A stretch of DNA of 64,000 nucleotides from Psychrobacter sp. (lineage in GTDB: Bacteria; Pseudomonadota; Gammaproteobacteria; Pseudomonadales; Moraxellaceae): positions 49,329 through 113,328 of the forward strand of contig JAGLBE010000008.1 of the NCBI GenBank assembly GCA_018260445.1, given 5' to 3'. Below the pieces are notes generated by a model. The model searched no databases. It was not told the DNA's origin and saw nothing but the letters and a program-made list of their open reading frames with translations. This document shows, one piece after another, positions 55,403 to 63,784 of this stretch (the stretch's first letter is position 1; each line of letters opens with the position of its first letter). The translations under genes and the position numbers were made by a program.

Positions 55403-57373
55403 TTAATATAAAGTCGGCAACCTCACATCGGCATTGGCCATATACTCATTAAATGCTTGCGGGGTGCCGCAGCTTTGCATCAAGGCGGCTAGGGCTTGCA
55501 CATAATCATTAGCAGCGGCGGCTTGCTCGGTGCGGGCTTGCAAAAAACGGGTTTGTGCGGTGGTCACATCCAGTGCTGTATTCATCCCTTCTTGTAGCCC
55601 TAGCTGCTTATAGCGCAGCAGCTCTTCTGCCAATAAAACAGTGCTGTTTAACGAATAATAGCGAACTCGGGCATTCTCTACCGATTGCCAGTTTTTTTCG
55701 ACCAACAATAAAATGTTGTCGCTGGCATCCACTTTTGCCAGTAACGCTTGGCGCATTTTGGCTTTGCCAGAGGCTGCTTGCGATTGGCTATCAAGCCCGC
55801 CCCATAATTTCCAACTGGCCGACACGCCCGCAATCCAACTGGGGTCTTTTTCTAACTGCTGATAACCAAAAACCATGACGTTGGGCTTAAGCCCTGTGTT
55901 GGAAAACTGACTGAGCGACTGTGCCTGCGCATATTTGGCATCAATTTTTTTTAAACCTGGGTGATGCTGTAGGGCTATGTCTTGAAAATGGGCCAAAGGG
56001 GGTAAGGGCTTAGAGGAGACAAACAAGGGTGTGGTGGGCTTAACAGGGGTGGGCGTGCGCAGCAAGCGTTGCAGTGCCGTCATCGCCAATTGGGCGTTAT
56101 TATTGGCTTTTATCGCTTCTGATTCGGCCTCTGCTAAGGCAACTTTCGCCTCAAGCCGTTCAACTTTTGAGATAAAGCCTTCTTCAAGCAAACGCTGCGC
56201 CATATAGTCGGTCTCTTTCACCGTGTTTAGGGCATCATCACGCAAATAAGCGGCAATTACCGCAAGCTGGGCGCTAAAATAACGCTGTACTAGCGTGGTT
56301 TGCAGGTCATCATTGTCCATCAACGCATCGGCCACGCTCTCATCGGTGCGCGCATCGGTAAGACTTTTAAGCGCTTTAGTGCGTCCAGCGGTATACACCG
56401 GCCATATCACCGCCACGCCAGCACTGACGTTATCATTTTGGCGTTTAATGCGATAACTATCTGGCAGCTGACCGCTGATTAACGGCGGTATGTTGGGGAT
56501 TATGCTTGGGTCTAGCGGCAGCGGTAAACCCGCGCCAATACCCGTCAGCGCCTCATTAAGGCTGTCATTAATCCCCGATTTTAACCGGGTTAAATCCACC
56601 TCGGCGTCTACATCGGAATGGGTGGCACCAGCACGCAAAAACACCCAAGGCTGGTCCAAGGTTTGGGTCGCCTGTGCTTGCAACTGATTGGCGGCAATGG
56701 CGGCATTGTTGCTGGCAAGCTTGGGCGATACTTGGGTGAGCACATGCTGCGCCTGCAATAAGCTAAGCCTATCGGGCACATTGATGGCATACGTATCATC
56801 AAGCACCACGCCGGTACTGGCATCTACCACCGTTTGCAGCGGCACGACTTGATAGTCGCCCTTATGCAGATTGGCGGCAATGGTGTCTATACTGGGGGTA
56901 TCGAATACTAATTGGGTGTCAGCGGTAGAGGTAGAGGTAGAAGTAGAAGTGTCTGTATTATCATTAGGATTAGGATTAGGACGGTCATCAGGATGAACAT
57001 GGTCATTTAGAGCAGGCTGGTCGTTAGTAAGCGTGTCAGTAGCCGAGTTATTAAGGCTTGCACTATTATTGGTTATATTGTCTATAACGTGGGCCGTATT
57101 GCTTATCGCTATATCATTGGCAGTATCTAGGGTGTCACGGTCATCGGGTATAGAATCATTGGTTGCTGGTAGAGAGTAAGGATTAACAAAAGGACGAGCA
57201 TAACCAGTGCTAGCGGTACAAAGTAGTAACATAGGCACAAGAGTGAGTGAGCAGGATGCAGATAGGCGATGGTTGCTAACCGCCGTTTTGTTTTGAAAAC
57301 GGGAACAACCAAAGAGCTGTGACAACAAAGGTAACGCAGGCAACATAGGCAACATAACGGCAACTGTTAGCAA
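55403..57373 (-). CDS. TolC-family outer-membrane channel
   Basis: 656 residues. A signal sequence (SLTLVPMLLLCTASTGYA, about 42-59) follows an unusually long N-region, so the true start may be one of several internal Mets. Next is a disordered Asn/Asp/Thr-rich segment (about 65-155), part of it from a simple repeat (56935-56958, Ser-Thr), absent from typical TolC. The two TolC/OEP halves follow (LSLLQAQHVLTQVSPKLASNNAAIAANQLQAQATQT ... and RYKQLGLQEGMNTALDVTTAQTRFLQARTEQAAAANDYVQALAALMQSCG). The last is the classic OEP repeat end. First gene of the export module, 86 bp before the HlyD gene. Confidence 0.88.
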   Translation of the reverse strand: MLTVAVMLPMLPALPLLSQLFGCSRFQNKTAVSNHRLSASCSLTLVPMLLLCTASTGYARPFVNPYSLPATNDSIPDDRDTLDTANDIAISNTAHVIDNITNNSASLNNSATDTLTNDQPALNDHVHPDDRPNPNPNDNTDTSTSTSTSTADTQLVFDTPSIDTIAANLHKGDYQVVPLQTVVDASTGVVLDDTYAINVPDRLSLLQAQHVLTQVSPKLASNNAAIAANQLQAQATQTLDQPWVFLRAGATHSDVDAEVDLTRLKSGINDSLNEALTGIGAGLPLPLDPSIIPNIPPLISGQLPDSYRIKRQNDNVSAGVAVIWPVYTAGRTKALKSLTDARTDESVADALMDNDDLQTTLVQRYFSAQLAVIAAYLRDDALNTVKETDYMAQRLLEEGFISKVERLEAKVALAEAESEAIKANNNAQLAMTALQRLLRTPTPVKPTTPLFVSSKPLPPLAHFQDIALQHHPGLKKIDAKYAQAQSLSQFSNTGLKPNVMVFGYQQLEKDPSWIAGVSASWKLWGGLDSQSQAASGKAKMRQALLAKVDASDNILLLVEKNWQSVENARVRYYSLNSTVLLAEELLRYKQLGLQEGMNTALDVTTAQTRFLQARTEQAAAANDYVQALAALMQSCGTPQAFNEYMANADVRLPTLY

Positions 57374-57658
57374 GGGAGGTTAGCGATAAAGGCAGGCAAG
57401 TATAATAGTTTTTAAACTAGTGAGAAGTGAGTTTTATCAACTATAGCAGACTGCTAACGATTAAGCGACACTGTAGCGTCTTATAGCGTGCTATAGATAA
57501 GGTAGCGGCACCATTAGCTAGGCGGTATCAGGTACAACCACGCCAAACATAACAAACAAAAATAGTATAACGCATATTAAGGGCGCTGACGTATAAAACG
57601 TGCTGACAAACTTAATGACCTAATAACCTTAGCCACCAAACATAAGGCATTGGCCTAT
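57374..57658. other. Intergenic region upstream of the export module
   Basis: 285 bp upstream of the TolC-like gene with no supported gene. It should contain the module's promoter, but no clear -35/-10 pair or operator palindrome was found. Confidence 0.4.
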
Positions 57659-57925
57659 TCACCAGCCACCATTACCAACCACCTTGACCAACCACTTGAC
57701 CAATGTTTTATTATCCTCCACTGCGTTAAACTCAATCGACACTGGCAAAAACTGCACAATCAGCCATGCTTGCGTTTTACTGTGCTCGCTAATGGTTCGG
57801 GCAGGAAGTTCACCGCCCGATAGCAGCAGAAAGCGGAAGCTATCAATATTAGTTAGTGGCAAGTTGAGGGTGAGGGTGAGGGTGAGAGTGAGAGTGAGAG
57901 TACATGCATCACTTTGTATGCGCAT
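57659..57925 (-). CDS. Possible small protein after the AAA+ gene
   Basis: 88-codon frame starting with ATG 6 bp after the AAA+ stop (57932). The product begins MRIQSDACTL, runs through a hexamer repeat (57865-57900) encoding Leu-Thr alternation, then a mixed region (FRFLLLSGGELPARTISEHSKTQAWL...NKTLVKWLVKVV). No clear ribosome binding site or recognised family. The six-base repeat keeps frame, as in the certain genes of this window, which mildly supports coding. It could also be a decayed remnant. Low confidence. Confidence 0.35.
   Translation of the reverse strand: MRIQSDACTLTLTLTLTLTLNLPLTNIDSFRFLLLSGGELPARTISEHSKTQAWLIVQFLPVSIEFNAVEDNKTLVKWLVKVVGNGGW
57865..57900. repeat. Six-copy hexamer repeat (TGAGGG/TGAGAG)
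   Basis: Three units of TGAGGG followed by three of TGAGAG, just downstream of the AAA+ gene. Confidence 0.9.
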
Positions 57926-57931
57926 CTACTA

Positions 57932-59137
57932 CTACCGAATAAACCCAATTTTCGCTGTCTTTTTGCTATGTTCTCGATACGACTTATCGCCTAAATTCAC
58001 CAATTCAGCCAGTGAGATAGGCGCATCTACGGTTGTCTCTGCCTCCTCAATCTGACTCACCTCTTTATTGTCATTAAATTCGTCCGCCGCTTCGTTATTG
58101 CCATAAGCTGCCAAATAGGCATTGGCTTTGGCCGTTTCCAGCTCACGGAATTTATATTCCGCAATCAAACGGCCTTTACGCAGTAGGGCAGGGTCAATCT
58201 CGGATAAATCGGAGTTAAAGGTACAAATGAGCTGACATTCGAGCACATCAGATAACATACCGTCGGCAATGTTCAAGATAGAGGCGACCATATCGGTATT
58301 GCGGTTTTCTGGGGTGCGCTCACCAATATAGTTCTCACAATCCTCCAGCACCAATACCGAGTTTTTATTATCAATAAGCAACGTAATAAAACTGGGGTCT
58401 GCCAACATATGAATCATAGTGCTGGGAACAAAGATAAACTTTTTATCGGCTACTTGGCTGGTCAACCATTTAATATAATTGGACTTGCCCGAGCCGGCAA
58501 TGCCGTGCAGCAGCACAATACCCTTACTGCTAGTGCTTAGCGATTTTTCGATATGGCGATGCACCGCAGCGAAATCATCGTTATACATCAAATCCAAATC
58601 AATCGGATACGGGGTGATTTTATGGGTTTTAAGCTCAAAGCCCTCTCGGGTTTTAATCAAAATCGATACCTTGGCTTCATCTGGTTGGTACTTTTCGACA
58701 AACGCCTTATAAAACGTTTCGACATTTGCTTTGACGCCGTCACGGCCTTTATCAAAGTACAAATTCTCGAGCTTTAGTAGCCCACTTTCAAACAATTCAT
58801 TTTCGTAATCGTTGGATAAATTGGTATTGAGCACCACAAATATTTCAAGCTCTGGGTGGAAGTAGCACAACTCTTTTTCAAAAAATTCATTGGTCTTTTT
58901 GGAGAAATCTAAATTAGTGAAATCCGTACACTTGACCAAATCGTCCAGTTTGTCCTGCGCAATCACCAAATCGGCACCAGCGATATACACGCCGCCCAGC
59001 AAATGATCTAGCAAATCGCTATAGGGCTGATATCGTGTCGCCCAAAAGCGATTGTCCACTACCACTCGGTTATTATCATCGTTGTCCGCCATTAAATAAC
59101 GACGATCCACATAAAACTTTGATTCTAAAATCTTCAT
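57932..59137 (-). CDS. AAA+ ATPase of unknown role
   Basis: 401 residues in two parts. Residues 1-190 are an unrecognised alpha/beta domain rich in aromatic and acidic residues (VVVDNRFWATRYQPYSDLLDHLLGGVYIAGADLVIAQDKLD). Residues about 190-345 are an AAA+ core: Walker A LLHGIAGSGKSNYIK (about 217), Walker B SVLVLEDCENYIG (about 262; Asp-Cys-Glu rather than Asp-Glu-X), sensor-1-like CTFNSDLSEIDPALLRKGRLIAEYKF with an Arg-finger-like RKGR. The last 50 residues are acidic and disordered, ending with HSKKTAKIGFIR. Single-domain AAA+ with its own N-terminal domain suggests a remodelling hexamer. No signal peptide. The 91-residue gene lies 128 bp upstream. Confidence 0.8.
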   Translation of the reverse strand: MKILESKFYVDRRYLMADNDDNNRVVVDNRFWATRYQPYSDLLDHLLGGVYIAGADLVIAQDKLDDLVKCTDFTNLDFSKKTNEFFEKELCYFHPELEIFVVLNTNLSNDYENELFESGLLKLENLYFDKGRDGVKANVETFYKAFVEKYQPDEAKVSILIKTREGFELKTHKITPYPIDLDLMYNDDFAAVHRHIEKSLSTSSKGIVLLHGIAGSGKSNYIKWLTSQVADKKFIFVPSTMIHMLADPSFITLLIDNKNSVLVLEDCENYIGERTPENRNTDMVASILNIADGMLSDVLECQLICTFNSDLSEIDPALLRKGRLIAEYKFRELETAKANAYLAAYGNNEAADEFNDNKEVSQIEEAETTVDAPISLAELVNLGDKSYREHSKKTAKIGFIR

Positions 59138-59265
59138 AACTCACCATCGGCACTTTGGATAAAATAATAATCATTATGACAAACATTATAAATTGAAAAA
59201 GCTTAAAAGATGGCGTCTATCACCTGTCTTTTAAGCCTTTTGGGTCGAACAATGCGTACGGATGG

Positions 59266-59541
59266 CTACTTGCTGGCAAGCAAACCTTTTAAATAATTAA
59301 TCACCGTCTCGCTGTGTTCAGAGTTTTTAATTTCTTCCAAAATCTCCATTTTTGACATAGTTTTATACTTCTCTAACGTCTCCATGTCAAAGTCTTTTGC
59401 GATGTCCATCAGCCCCGATAAGCCATTGCCTTCAGCATTGCTATTAGCATTGTCGTTGTCATTGTCGTTGCTATTAGCATTGCCATCGTTGCCGCCAGTG
59501 ATGTCTTTCGCTGCGCCTAATAAATCATTCATATTCATCAT
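59266..59541 (-). CDS. Small Asn/Asp-rich protein upstream of the AAA+ gene
   Basis: 91 residues with AAGGATATACC before ATG. A short N-terminal helix (MNMNDLLGAAKDITGG) and a C-terminal helical domain (GLSGLMDIAKDFDMETLEKYKTMSKMEILEEIKNSEHSETVINYLKGLLASK) are joined by a repeat-encoded Asn/Asp/Ser linker (59436-59485). No signal peptide or membrane segment. Family not recognised. Its position 128 bp ahead of the AAA+ gene on the same strand makes it a plausible substrate or adaptor, which is inference. Confidence 0.7.
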   Translation of the reverse strand: MMNMNDLLGAAKDITGGNDGNANSNDNDNDNANSNAEGNGLSGLMDIAKDFDMETLEKYKTMSKMEILEEIKNSEHSETVINYLKGLLASK

Positions 59542-59873
59542 GGTATATCCTTAAGTGTTGAGTGTTGATTGGAGTATTGGTTTGAGTGTTGGCTTAAGGG
59601 TTACGTTGGAGCATTAAATTATAAACATAAAATTGAAACCGACTGTCAGTGCCTGGTAGTGAGTGTTAACAAGTGAAAAGTATCGAGTAACCAGTACGGG
59701 GCATAAAGTGTAAAAAAATACGCCTGCCCACGACGTGAGGCTTAAGGCCGCTACAGTTTATTTTCAACCCCCTGCTGCGGCAGTACGGGTCTGACACTCG
59801 CCCAATCGGTTCCAAACTGGTGTTCTATAGGGCATAACCCCATAAAAATTCTTTAAGCTGTGCAAATAGGTGC
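59542..59873. other. Intergenic region between two unknown-function genes
   Basis: 332 bp. No coding frame, terminator or promoter could be identified with confidence. Confidence 0.4.
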
Positions 59874-60341
59874 TTACTCTAGTAAATCAATTTGCCAGTT
59901 ATTGGCTTGTATGACTAGATTGACTTGGCGCAACTTTACGGCAAGGTCATCCGCTTGTTTCTGTAAGCTTGATACCGACACAATGACCTGCCATTTAATT
60001 TCACGCAGACTGTATCTGTCTTCTTCGGTATGGGTGGCTTCTATCATATCCGTCAACAGCTTATGCCGCATTTTTAAGGTATCACGCTCGCCAAGTAAGC
60101 TTAGCATAGATTGCTCTTTATCCCTAGTCGTAATCATCGCAATGCTATTGGTGCGATGGATGCATTCAATGAAGCGGGATAATTCGCTAATAATTTGGCT
60201 CGACTCCAGCATCAAGGTGTTTGGGTCTTCTGAGGGGGTATCACCTTCTTGCACCTTAACATTGTTGTGGATGCGCCTTTTTAATTGCGCCAGCTTTATT
60301 TGCATATCGCTACGGATGAGTAGGGCTTCGGCAAGTTTCAT
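59874..60341 (-). CDS. DIP1984-family protein
   Basis: 155-residue, all-helical cytosolic protein. The start at 60341 (GGAG 7 nt upstream) gives MKLAEALLIRSDMQIKLAQLKRRIHNNVKVQEGDTPSEDPN, the typical family beginning; the longer frame starts with TTG. Further conserved parts are IHRTNSIAMITTRDKEQSMLSLLGERDTLKMRHKLL and a C-terminal helix (DDLAVKLRQVNLVIQANNWQIDL). The family is also annotated as septicolysin-like; a cytolytic role is not established here and no signal peptide is present. Same strand as the AAA+ cluster. Confidence 0.82.
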   Translation of the reverse strand: MKLAEALLIRSDMQIKLAQLKRRIHNNVKVQEGDTPSEDPNTLMLESSQIISELSRFIECIHRTNSIAMITTRDKEQSMLSLLGERDTLKMRHKLLTDMIEATHTEEDRYSLREIKWQVIVSVSSLQKQADDLAVKLRQVNLVIQANNWQIDLLE

Positions 60342-60753
60342 GGTGTTCTCCAATAATAGTCTTTAAGGCTTTGAGTGAGTATAGCCTAATTTAGGCTAAA
60401 GTCACTTGCTGCAAATCGCGTATTTTATTATATTTGGATGACGACGATATCCCCTATTTACGGTGATAATGAATCACTTTTAGCACTGTTTGGGCAAATG
60501 ATGGGAAGCGTCTGCTATTTATGAGTCATTAAGCCAGCTCTTATGGCACACGATGGCGGCAACAACTTGACAGATTACTCTCAATGACAAACCACTCTCA
60601 ATTAGCAATAAGCGATAATAACTAGTGACAAGAGGGTAACTATTTGCTAAATTAAGTTACATTGTAGAATTAAATGATGACCAACGCTCTAAATAACCAA
60701 TCAACTTCGTCGCAGTGGATGCGGCTAATCTAATCGCAAATGGAGATTGTAAC
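60342..60753. other. Intergenic region before the FadL-type gene
   Basis: 412 bp between divergent genes. No gene seen and no clear promoter or fatty-acid regulator palindrome recognised. Confidence 0.4.
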
Positions 60754-61980
60754 ATGTCAAAAAACTTTACCCTAACCAAACTAACAGGTGCCTTAGCCCT
60801 CATTTCTATGGCGTCTATCGCCGGCGCAGCAGGATTAGACCGCACTGCACAACCTAGCGATGCCTTTAGCGACAGTGGTACCACTGCCTATATTAGTGCC
60901 TATCAAATCAAGCCAGATACCTCTGGTGTCGACACAAGTAAAAATTACACTTTTACTGAAGTGGCGCAGGATTATAGTGGTTATGGTTTTGGCGCAAAAA
61001 CAGATGTTAATGACTGGATGAGCGTGGGTGTCTTTTACGATCAGCCTTTTGGTGCCGAAATTGAAGTCAAAGGGAATAACCCCCTCGTCAACGGCGATAA
61101 ACATACAAAAGCCACTGTAGAGTCAGATACCTTTACCGGGCTTCTTGGTATCAACATGGGAGATAACTTTAAACTCTATGGTGGGCCGGTGCTGAGTAAA
61201 GTAGATGGCACGTTAGAACTACATAGCAGTTCCCCAGTATCTCCAAGCAATGGTTATCAATTATCGTTTCCAAAGAGTACAGACTATGGTTATATGGTGG
61301 GTGCTGCATTTGTTAAACCCGAAATCGGCCTGAAAGCGGCAGTGACCTACCGATCAGAGATTGAGCATGATATCAATTTTGGCGAATCTATGCCTTTTAT
61401 AAACTATGTCAATAGTAAAACGCCACTTGCCGCTCTTGGTTTAAAAGCTAATCAAACCCAAGAGTCACAAATAGCGTTTCCCCAATCCGTCAATATTGAC
61501 TTTCAAACTGGGTTAAATAAAACCACGTTACTGACTGCGACGGCACGCTGGGTGCCTTGGAGTGATTTTAAAATTAATCCTCCTCTGTTTGAAAAAAATG
61601 TTAAAGCGCTTTCTGCTAATACACCGCCTAATACAGTTTTGAAAGAAGCCCCATTGTTAGCCTATTCCGATGACAACTATCGCTTAGAAGTGGGGATTGG
61701 CAAACGTCTATCGCCGCAACTGGCGGTATCGGGCAATGTGGGTTGGGATAGCGGTGCCGGCAACCCGGTAACAGTACTTGGCCCAACCGAAGGGTATTAT
61801 AGTGTTGGCCTGGGTGCTAAATACAATGTGACCCCAGAGTGGGCGGTATCGCTTGGTGGCAAATACTTGATGCTGGGCGATGCTGACGGTCAGGTATCAG
61901 CCACCAAAACGCCGATGGGGAAATTTGAAAACAACGATGCTTATATTTTAGGAATGAAATTGTCCTATGCTGCTAAGTAA
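60754..61980 (+). CDS. OmpP1/FadL-family outer-membrane transporter
   Basis: 408-residue outer-membrane beta-barrel of the FadL family, which lets hydrophobic compounds such as long-chain fatty acids in. The start at 60754 has GGAG upstream and gives a Sec signal peptide (LTGALALISMASIAGAAG, cleaved about residue 25). Mature features: early short N-terminal segment (LDRTAQPSDAFSDSG), many alternating strands, and the C-terminal strands GLGAKYNVTPEWAVSLGGKYLMLGDADG and YILGMKLSYAAK. The usual FadL N-terminal NPAA signature is replaced, so it is a divergent member and its substrate is unknown. Confidence 0.85.
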   Translation: MSKNFTLTKLTGALALISMASIAGAAGLDRTAQPSDAFSDSGTTAYISAYQIKPDTSGVDTSKNYTFTEVAQDYSGYGFGAKTDVNDWMSVGVFYDQPFGAEIEVKGNNPLVNGDKHTKATVESDTFTGLLGINMGDNFKLYGGPVLSKVDGTLELHSSSPVSPSNGYQLSFPKSTDYGYMVGAAFVKPEIGLKAAVTYRSEIEHDINFGESMPFINYVNSKTPLAALGLKANQTQESQIAFPQSVNIDFQTGLNKTTLLTATARWVPWSDFKINPPLFEKNVKALSANTPPNTVLKEAPLLAYSDDNYRLEVGIGKRLSPQLAVSGNVGWDSGAGNPVTVLGPTEGYYSVGLGAKYNVTPEWAVSLGGKYLMLGDADGQVSATKTPMGKFENNDAYILGMKLSYAAK

Positions 61981-62089
61981 GCGCTGCAAAGCATAGGCAT
62001 TGAGTATAAAAAAAGTGCAGCAAAGTGATACATCTAAAAATTAGGTAAAACAGGGATTTAGGATTTATTAGACCTGTTTTATGAGTAAG

Positions 62090-62150
62090 GCCTCTGGCAA
62101 CTGCTCTATAATCAACTTTGATTGTAGTCAAATCGCTAGAGGCTTTTTTA
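62090..62150 (+). terminator. Terminator downstream of the FadL-type gene
   Basis: Outer stem GCCTCT/AGAGGC closing a 42-nt loop that has its own small hairpin (AATCA/TGATT), followed by T6. The large loop makes it atypical. Confidence 0.6.
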
Positions 62151-62241
62151 TGGGCGTTGATAATCGAAATTGAAGTTCAGACTTTAGGTAAATAGGTAAC
62201 GTTGTCATCTAGCATAACGTTAATATGCCCAATATGGATAG

Positions 62242-62535
62242 CCTAAGCGAAATTACTTATTCAATACCTGGTATCTAGAAACCCGTAGTGATGCACTATT
62301 GCAAACGCTATTAAGGGCAAACAGGGTCGCCACTATCGACCCTTTTGAGAGGGTGCAACTTGCTTATGTGATTACGGTATGTCGGCAGCATAAAAGTCAA
62401 CCAGCAGCAGGGCGTTATTTATATGCCAATTCGCAAAACAAGCTGAAAAACCCTAACGATAGCGATAGGCTACGTAAATATTTAATGAAATTCGGAATAC
62501 CGTTTACCGAGCTATTAGCACATATAGACAAATAG
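62242..62535 (+). pseudogene. rtcR: C-terminal remnant of the sigma-54 regulator RtcR
   Basis: An open frame of 97 codons, bounded upstream by TAG at 62239, with no ATG or ribosome binding site at its front. The translated end, IDPFERVQLAYVITVCRQHK, SQPAAGRYLYANSQNKLKNP and NDSDRLRKYLMKFGIPF, matches the C-terminus of RtcR, where the pattern is (L/I)D-F-R-QL--V--VCR-----AGR-LFA-SR----NDADRLRKYLARFGL. The AAA+ and CARF-like parts of RtcR and the rtcBA genes are absent here. This is a decayed fragment next to an insertion sequence. Confidence 0.72.
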
Positions 62536-63237
62536 GCGAAGTTAACACATATATTTTGAATATTGCTCGACAATATTCTATGAAATATTAAAGTTAAAAA
62601 AAGGTCTAGTTAAATAACAGTAATTTTATCACATTTAATGATAATTCTAACTATTTACCTAAAGATAACCTAAATAATATGTATAGAGTATGTTGTTTAG
62701 CAGATAAGGTGCGTTGCTTTAAGTAAACAGTTGCTCTAGGCTATAATAAAAAAGTATCATTAAAAATATACGTAAACAAATATCGATAAAAAATATATCA
62801 AAAACGTATAAAAAATTATGATACTGATAACATGTAGTTTAAGAAAAGCGATACAATTTATATTAATGACGCTATAAGGCTTATAAGGTGTAATTATTTG
62901 TGAACCCTTGTCAGTCACATTGATTGGTCATTTTTTCTGATAACTGGTAATCATAAACGTTAGTCATTAAAAGATGAGTTTGCTAAGATACAGCATGACC
63001 CTGTGATAATAAGAAGTAGAAAATAGTGTTATATAGTCTGCACAATGAGTCACTTTAAGGCCAGTTGTCATAAAAGTAGAGTAAGCTTGGGATAGTAGAG
63101 GTTAAAAATACGCTTATTTAGGTGCTTGATACCAATATGCTTAATACCAATATGCTTAATACCAATGAATGAACCACTAAAGCACTGATATTAATCGATA
63201 AATCTAGGCGAATCTAAACTATAAGGTCTAGATATAG
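62536..63237. other. AT-rich intergenic region between the rtcR remnant and the IS630 element
   Basis: 702 bp, clearly more AT-rich than the rest of the window, without a supported gene. TACCAATATGCTTAA is repeated in tandem near 63129-63162. The left inverted repeat of the IS630 element should lie around 63170-63240, but its boundary could not be set. Confidence 0.55.
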
Positions 63238-63784
63238 TCAATTCAAGATAAAATCACCACACCCCATATTTTTAAATAGATTCGGCAAATCATCCTCAAG
63301 CCATCCTTGCCTTAAAAACTTAGCATGAGCCCATTTTTTCTCAATAGGGTTTAAATCAGGACTATAGGGCGGTAGGAATAAAAGACGATGACCATGACGA
63401 TTTAACAGCTTTCGAATGTCTTTGCGTTTATGAAAGCTTGCATTGTCCATAACGATGATGCATTTACGCTTAAGACTAGGTATGAGTGAATGCTTGCACC
63501 AATCGTAGACAGTTTGACCATTTATATTGTCTGTCACGTAGTCAAGCGCAAATAAGGTTTTGTCGTGCAAAGCACCTAATACATTCGTACGTCTTTTTGT
63601 TTGCCAGTTGTGGCTATCTATACAGGGTTCACCTATTGGAGCATAGCCATGAGGCCGAATCGTTTCAAGCTCAAAACCGCTCTCGTCCATGTACACTATA
63701 GGAAAGCTTTTAGCTATGTACTCATTAAGCTTTTTTAGGTATTTTGCTATCTTTACCTTGCAGGCTTTTGGGTGGGTTAGGGTC
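63238..63784 (-). CDS. IS630 transposase, catalytic part (frame B)
   Basis: Downstream frame with the DDE catalytic domain. The first conserved Asp is in IVYMDESGFE, the second in CIIVMDNASFHKRKDI, and the Glu in LPPYSPDLNPIEKKWAHAK, all intact. The first ATG in frame is at 63696, but the homologous reading continues upstream (THPKACKVKIAKYL) to the A-run, so translation probably enters by frameshift or slippage rather than by an independent start. Ends GCGDFILN. Catalytic residues suggest an active or recently active element. Confidence 0.85.

Noticed and set aside
57684-58055. 123-codon plus-strand frame with Arg-Val alternation
   Set aside because: It runs antisense to the end of the AAA+ gene and through the hexamer repeat; no ribosome binding site or family resemblance.
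57932-59137. AAA+ protein as the missing ATPase of the neighbouring ABC-2 module
   Set aside because: It has AAA+ features and lacks the ABC signature (LSGGQ-like) motif; it is also separated by about 560 bp from the TolC-like gene.
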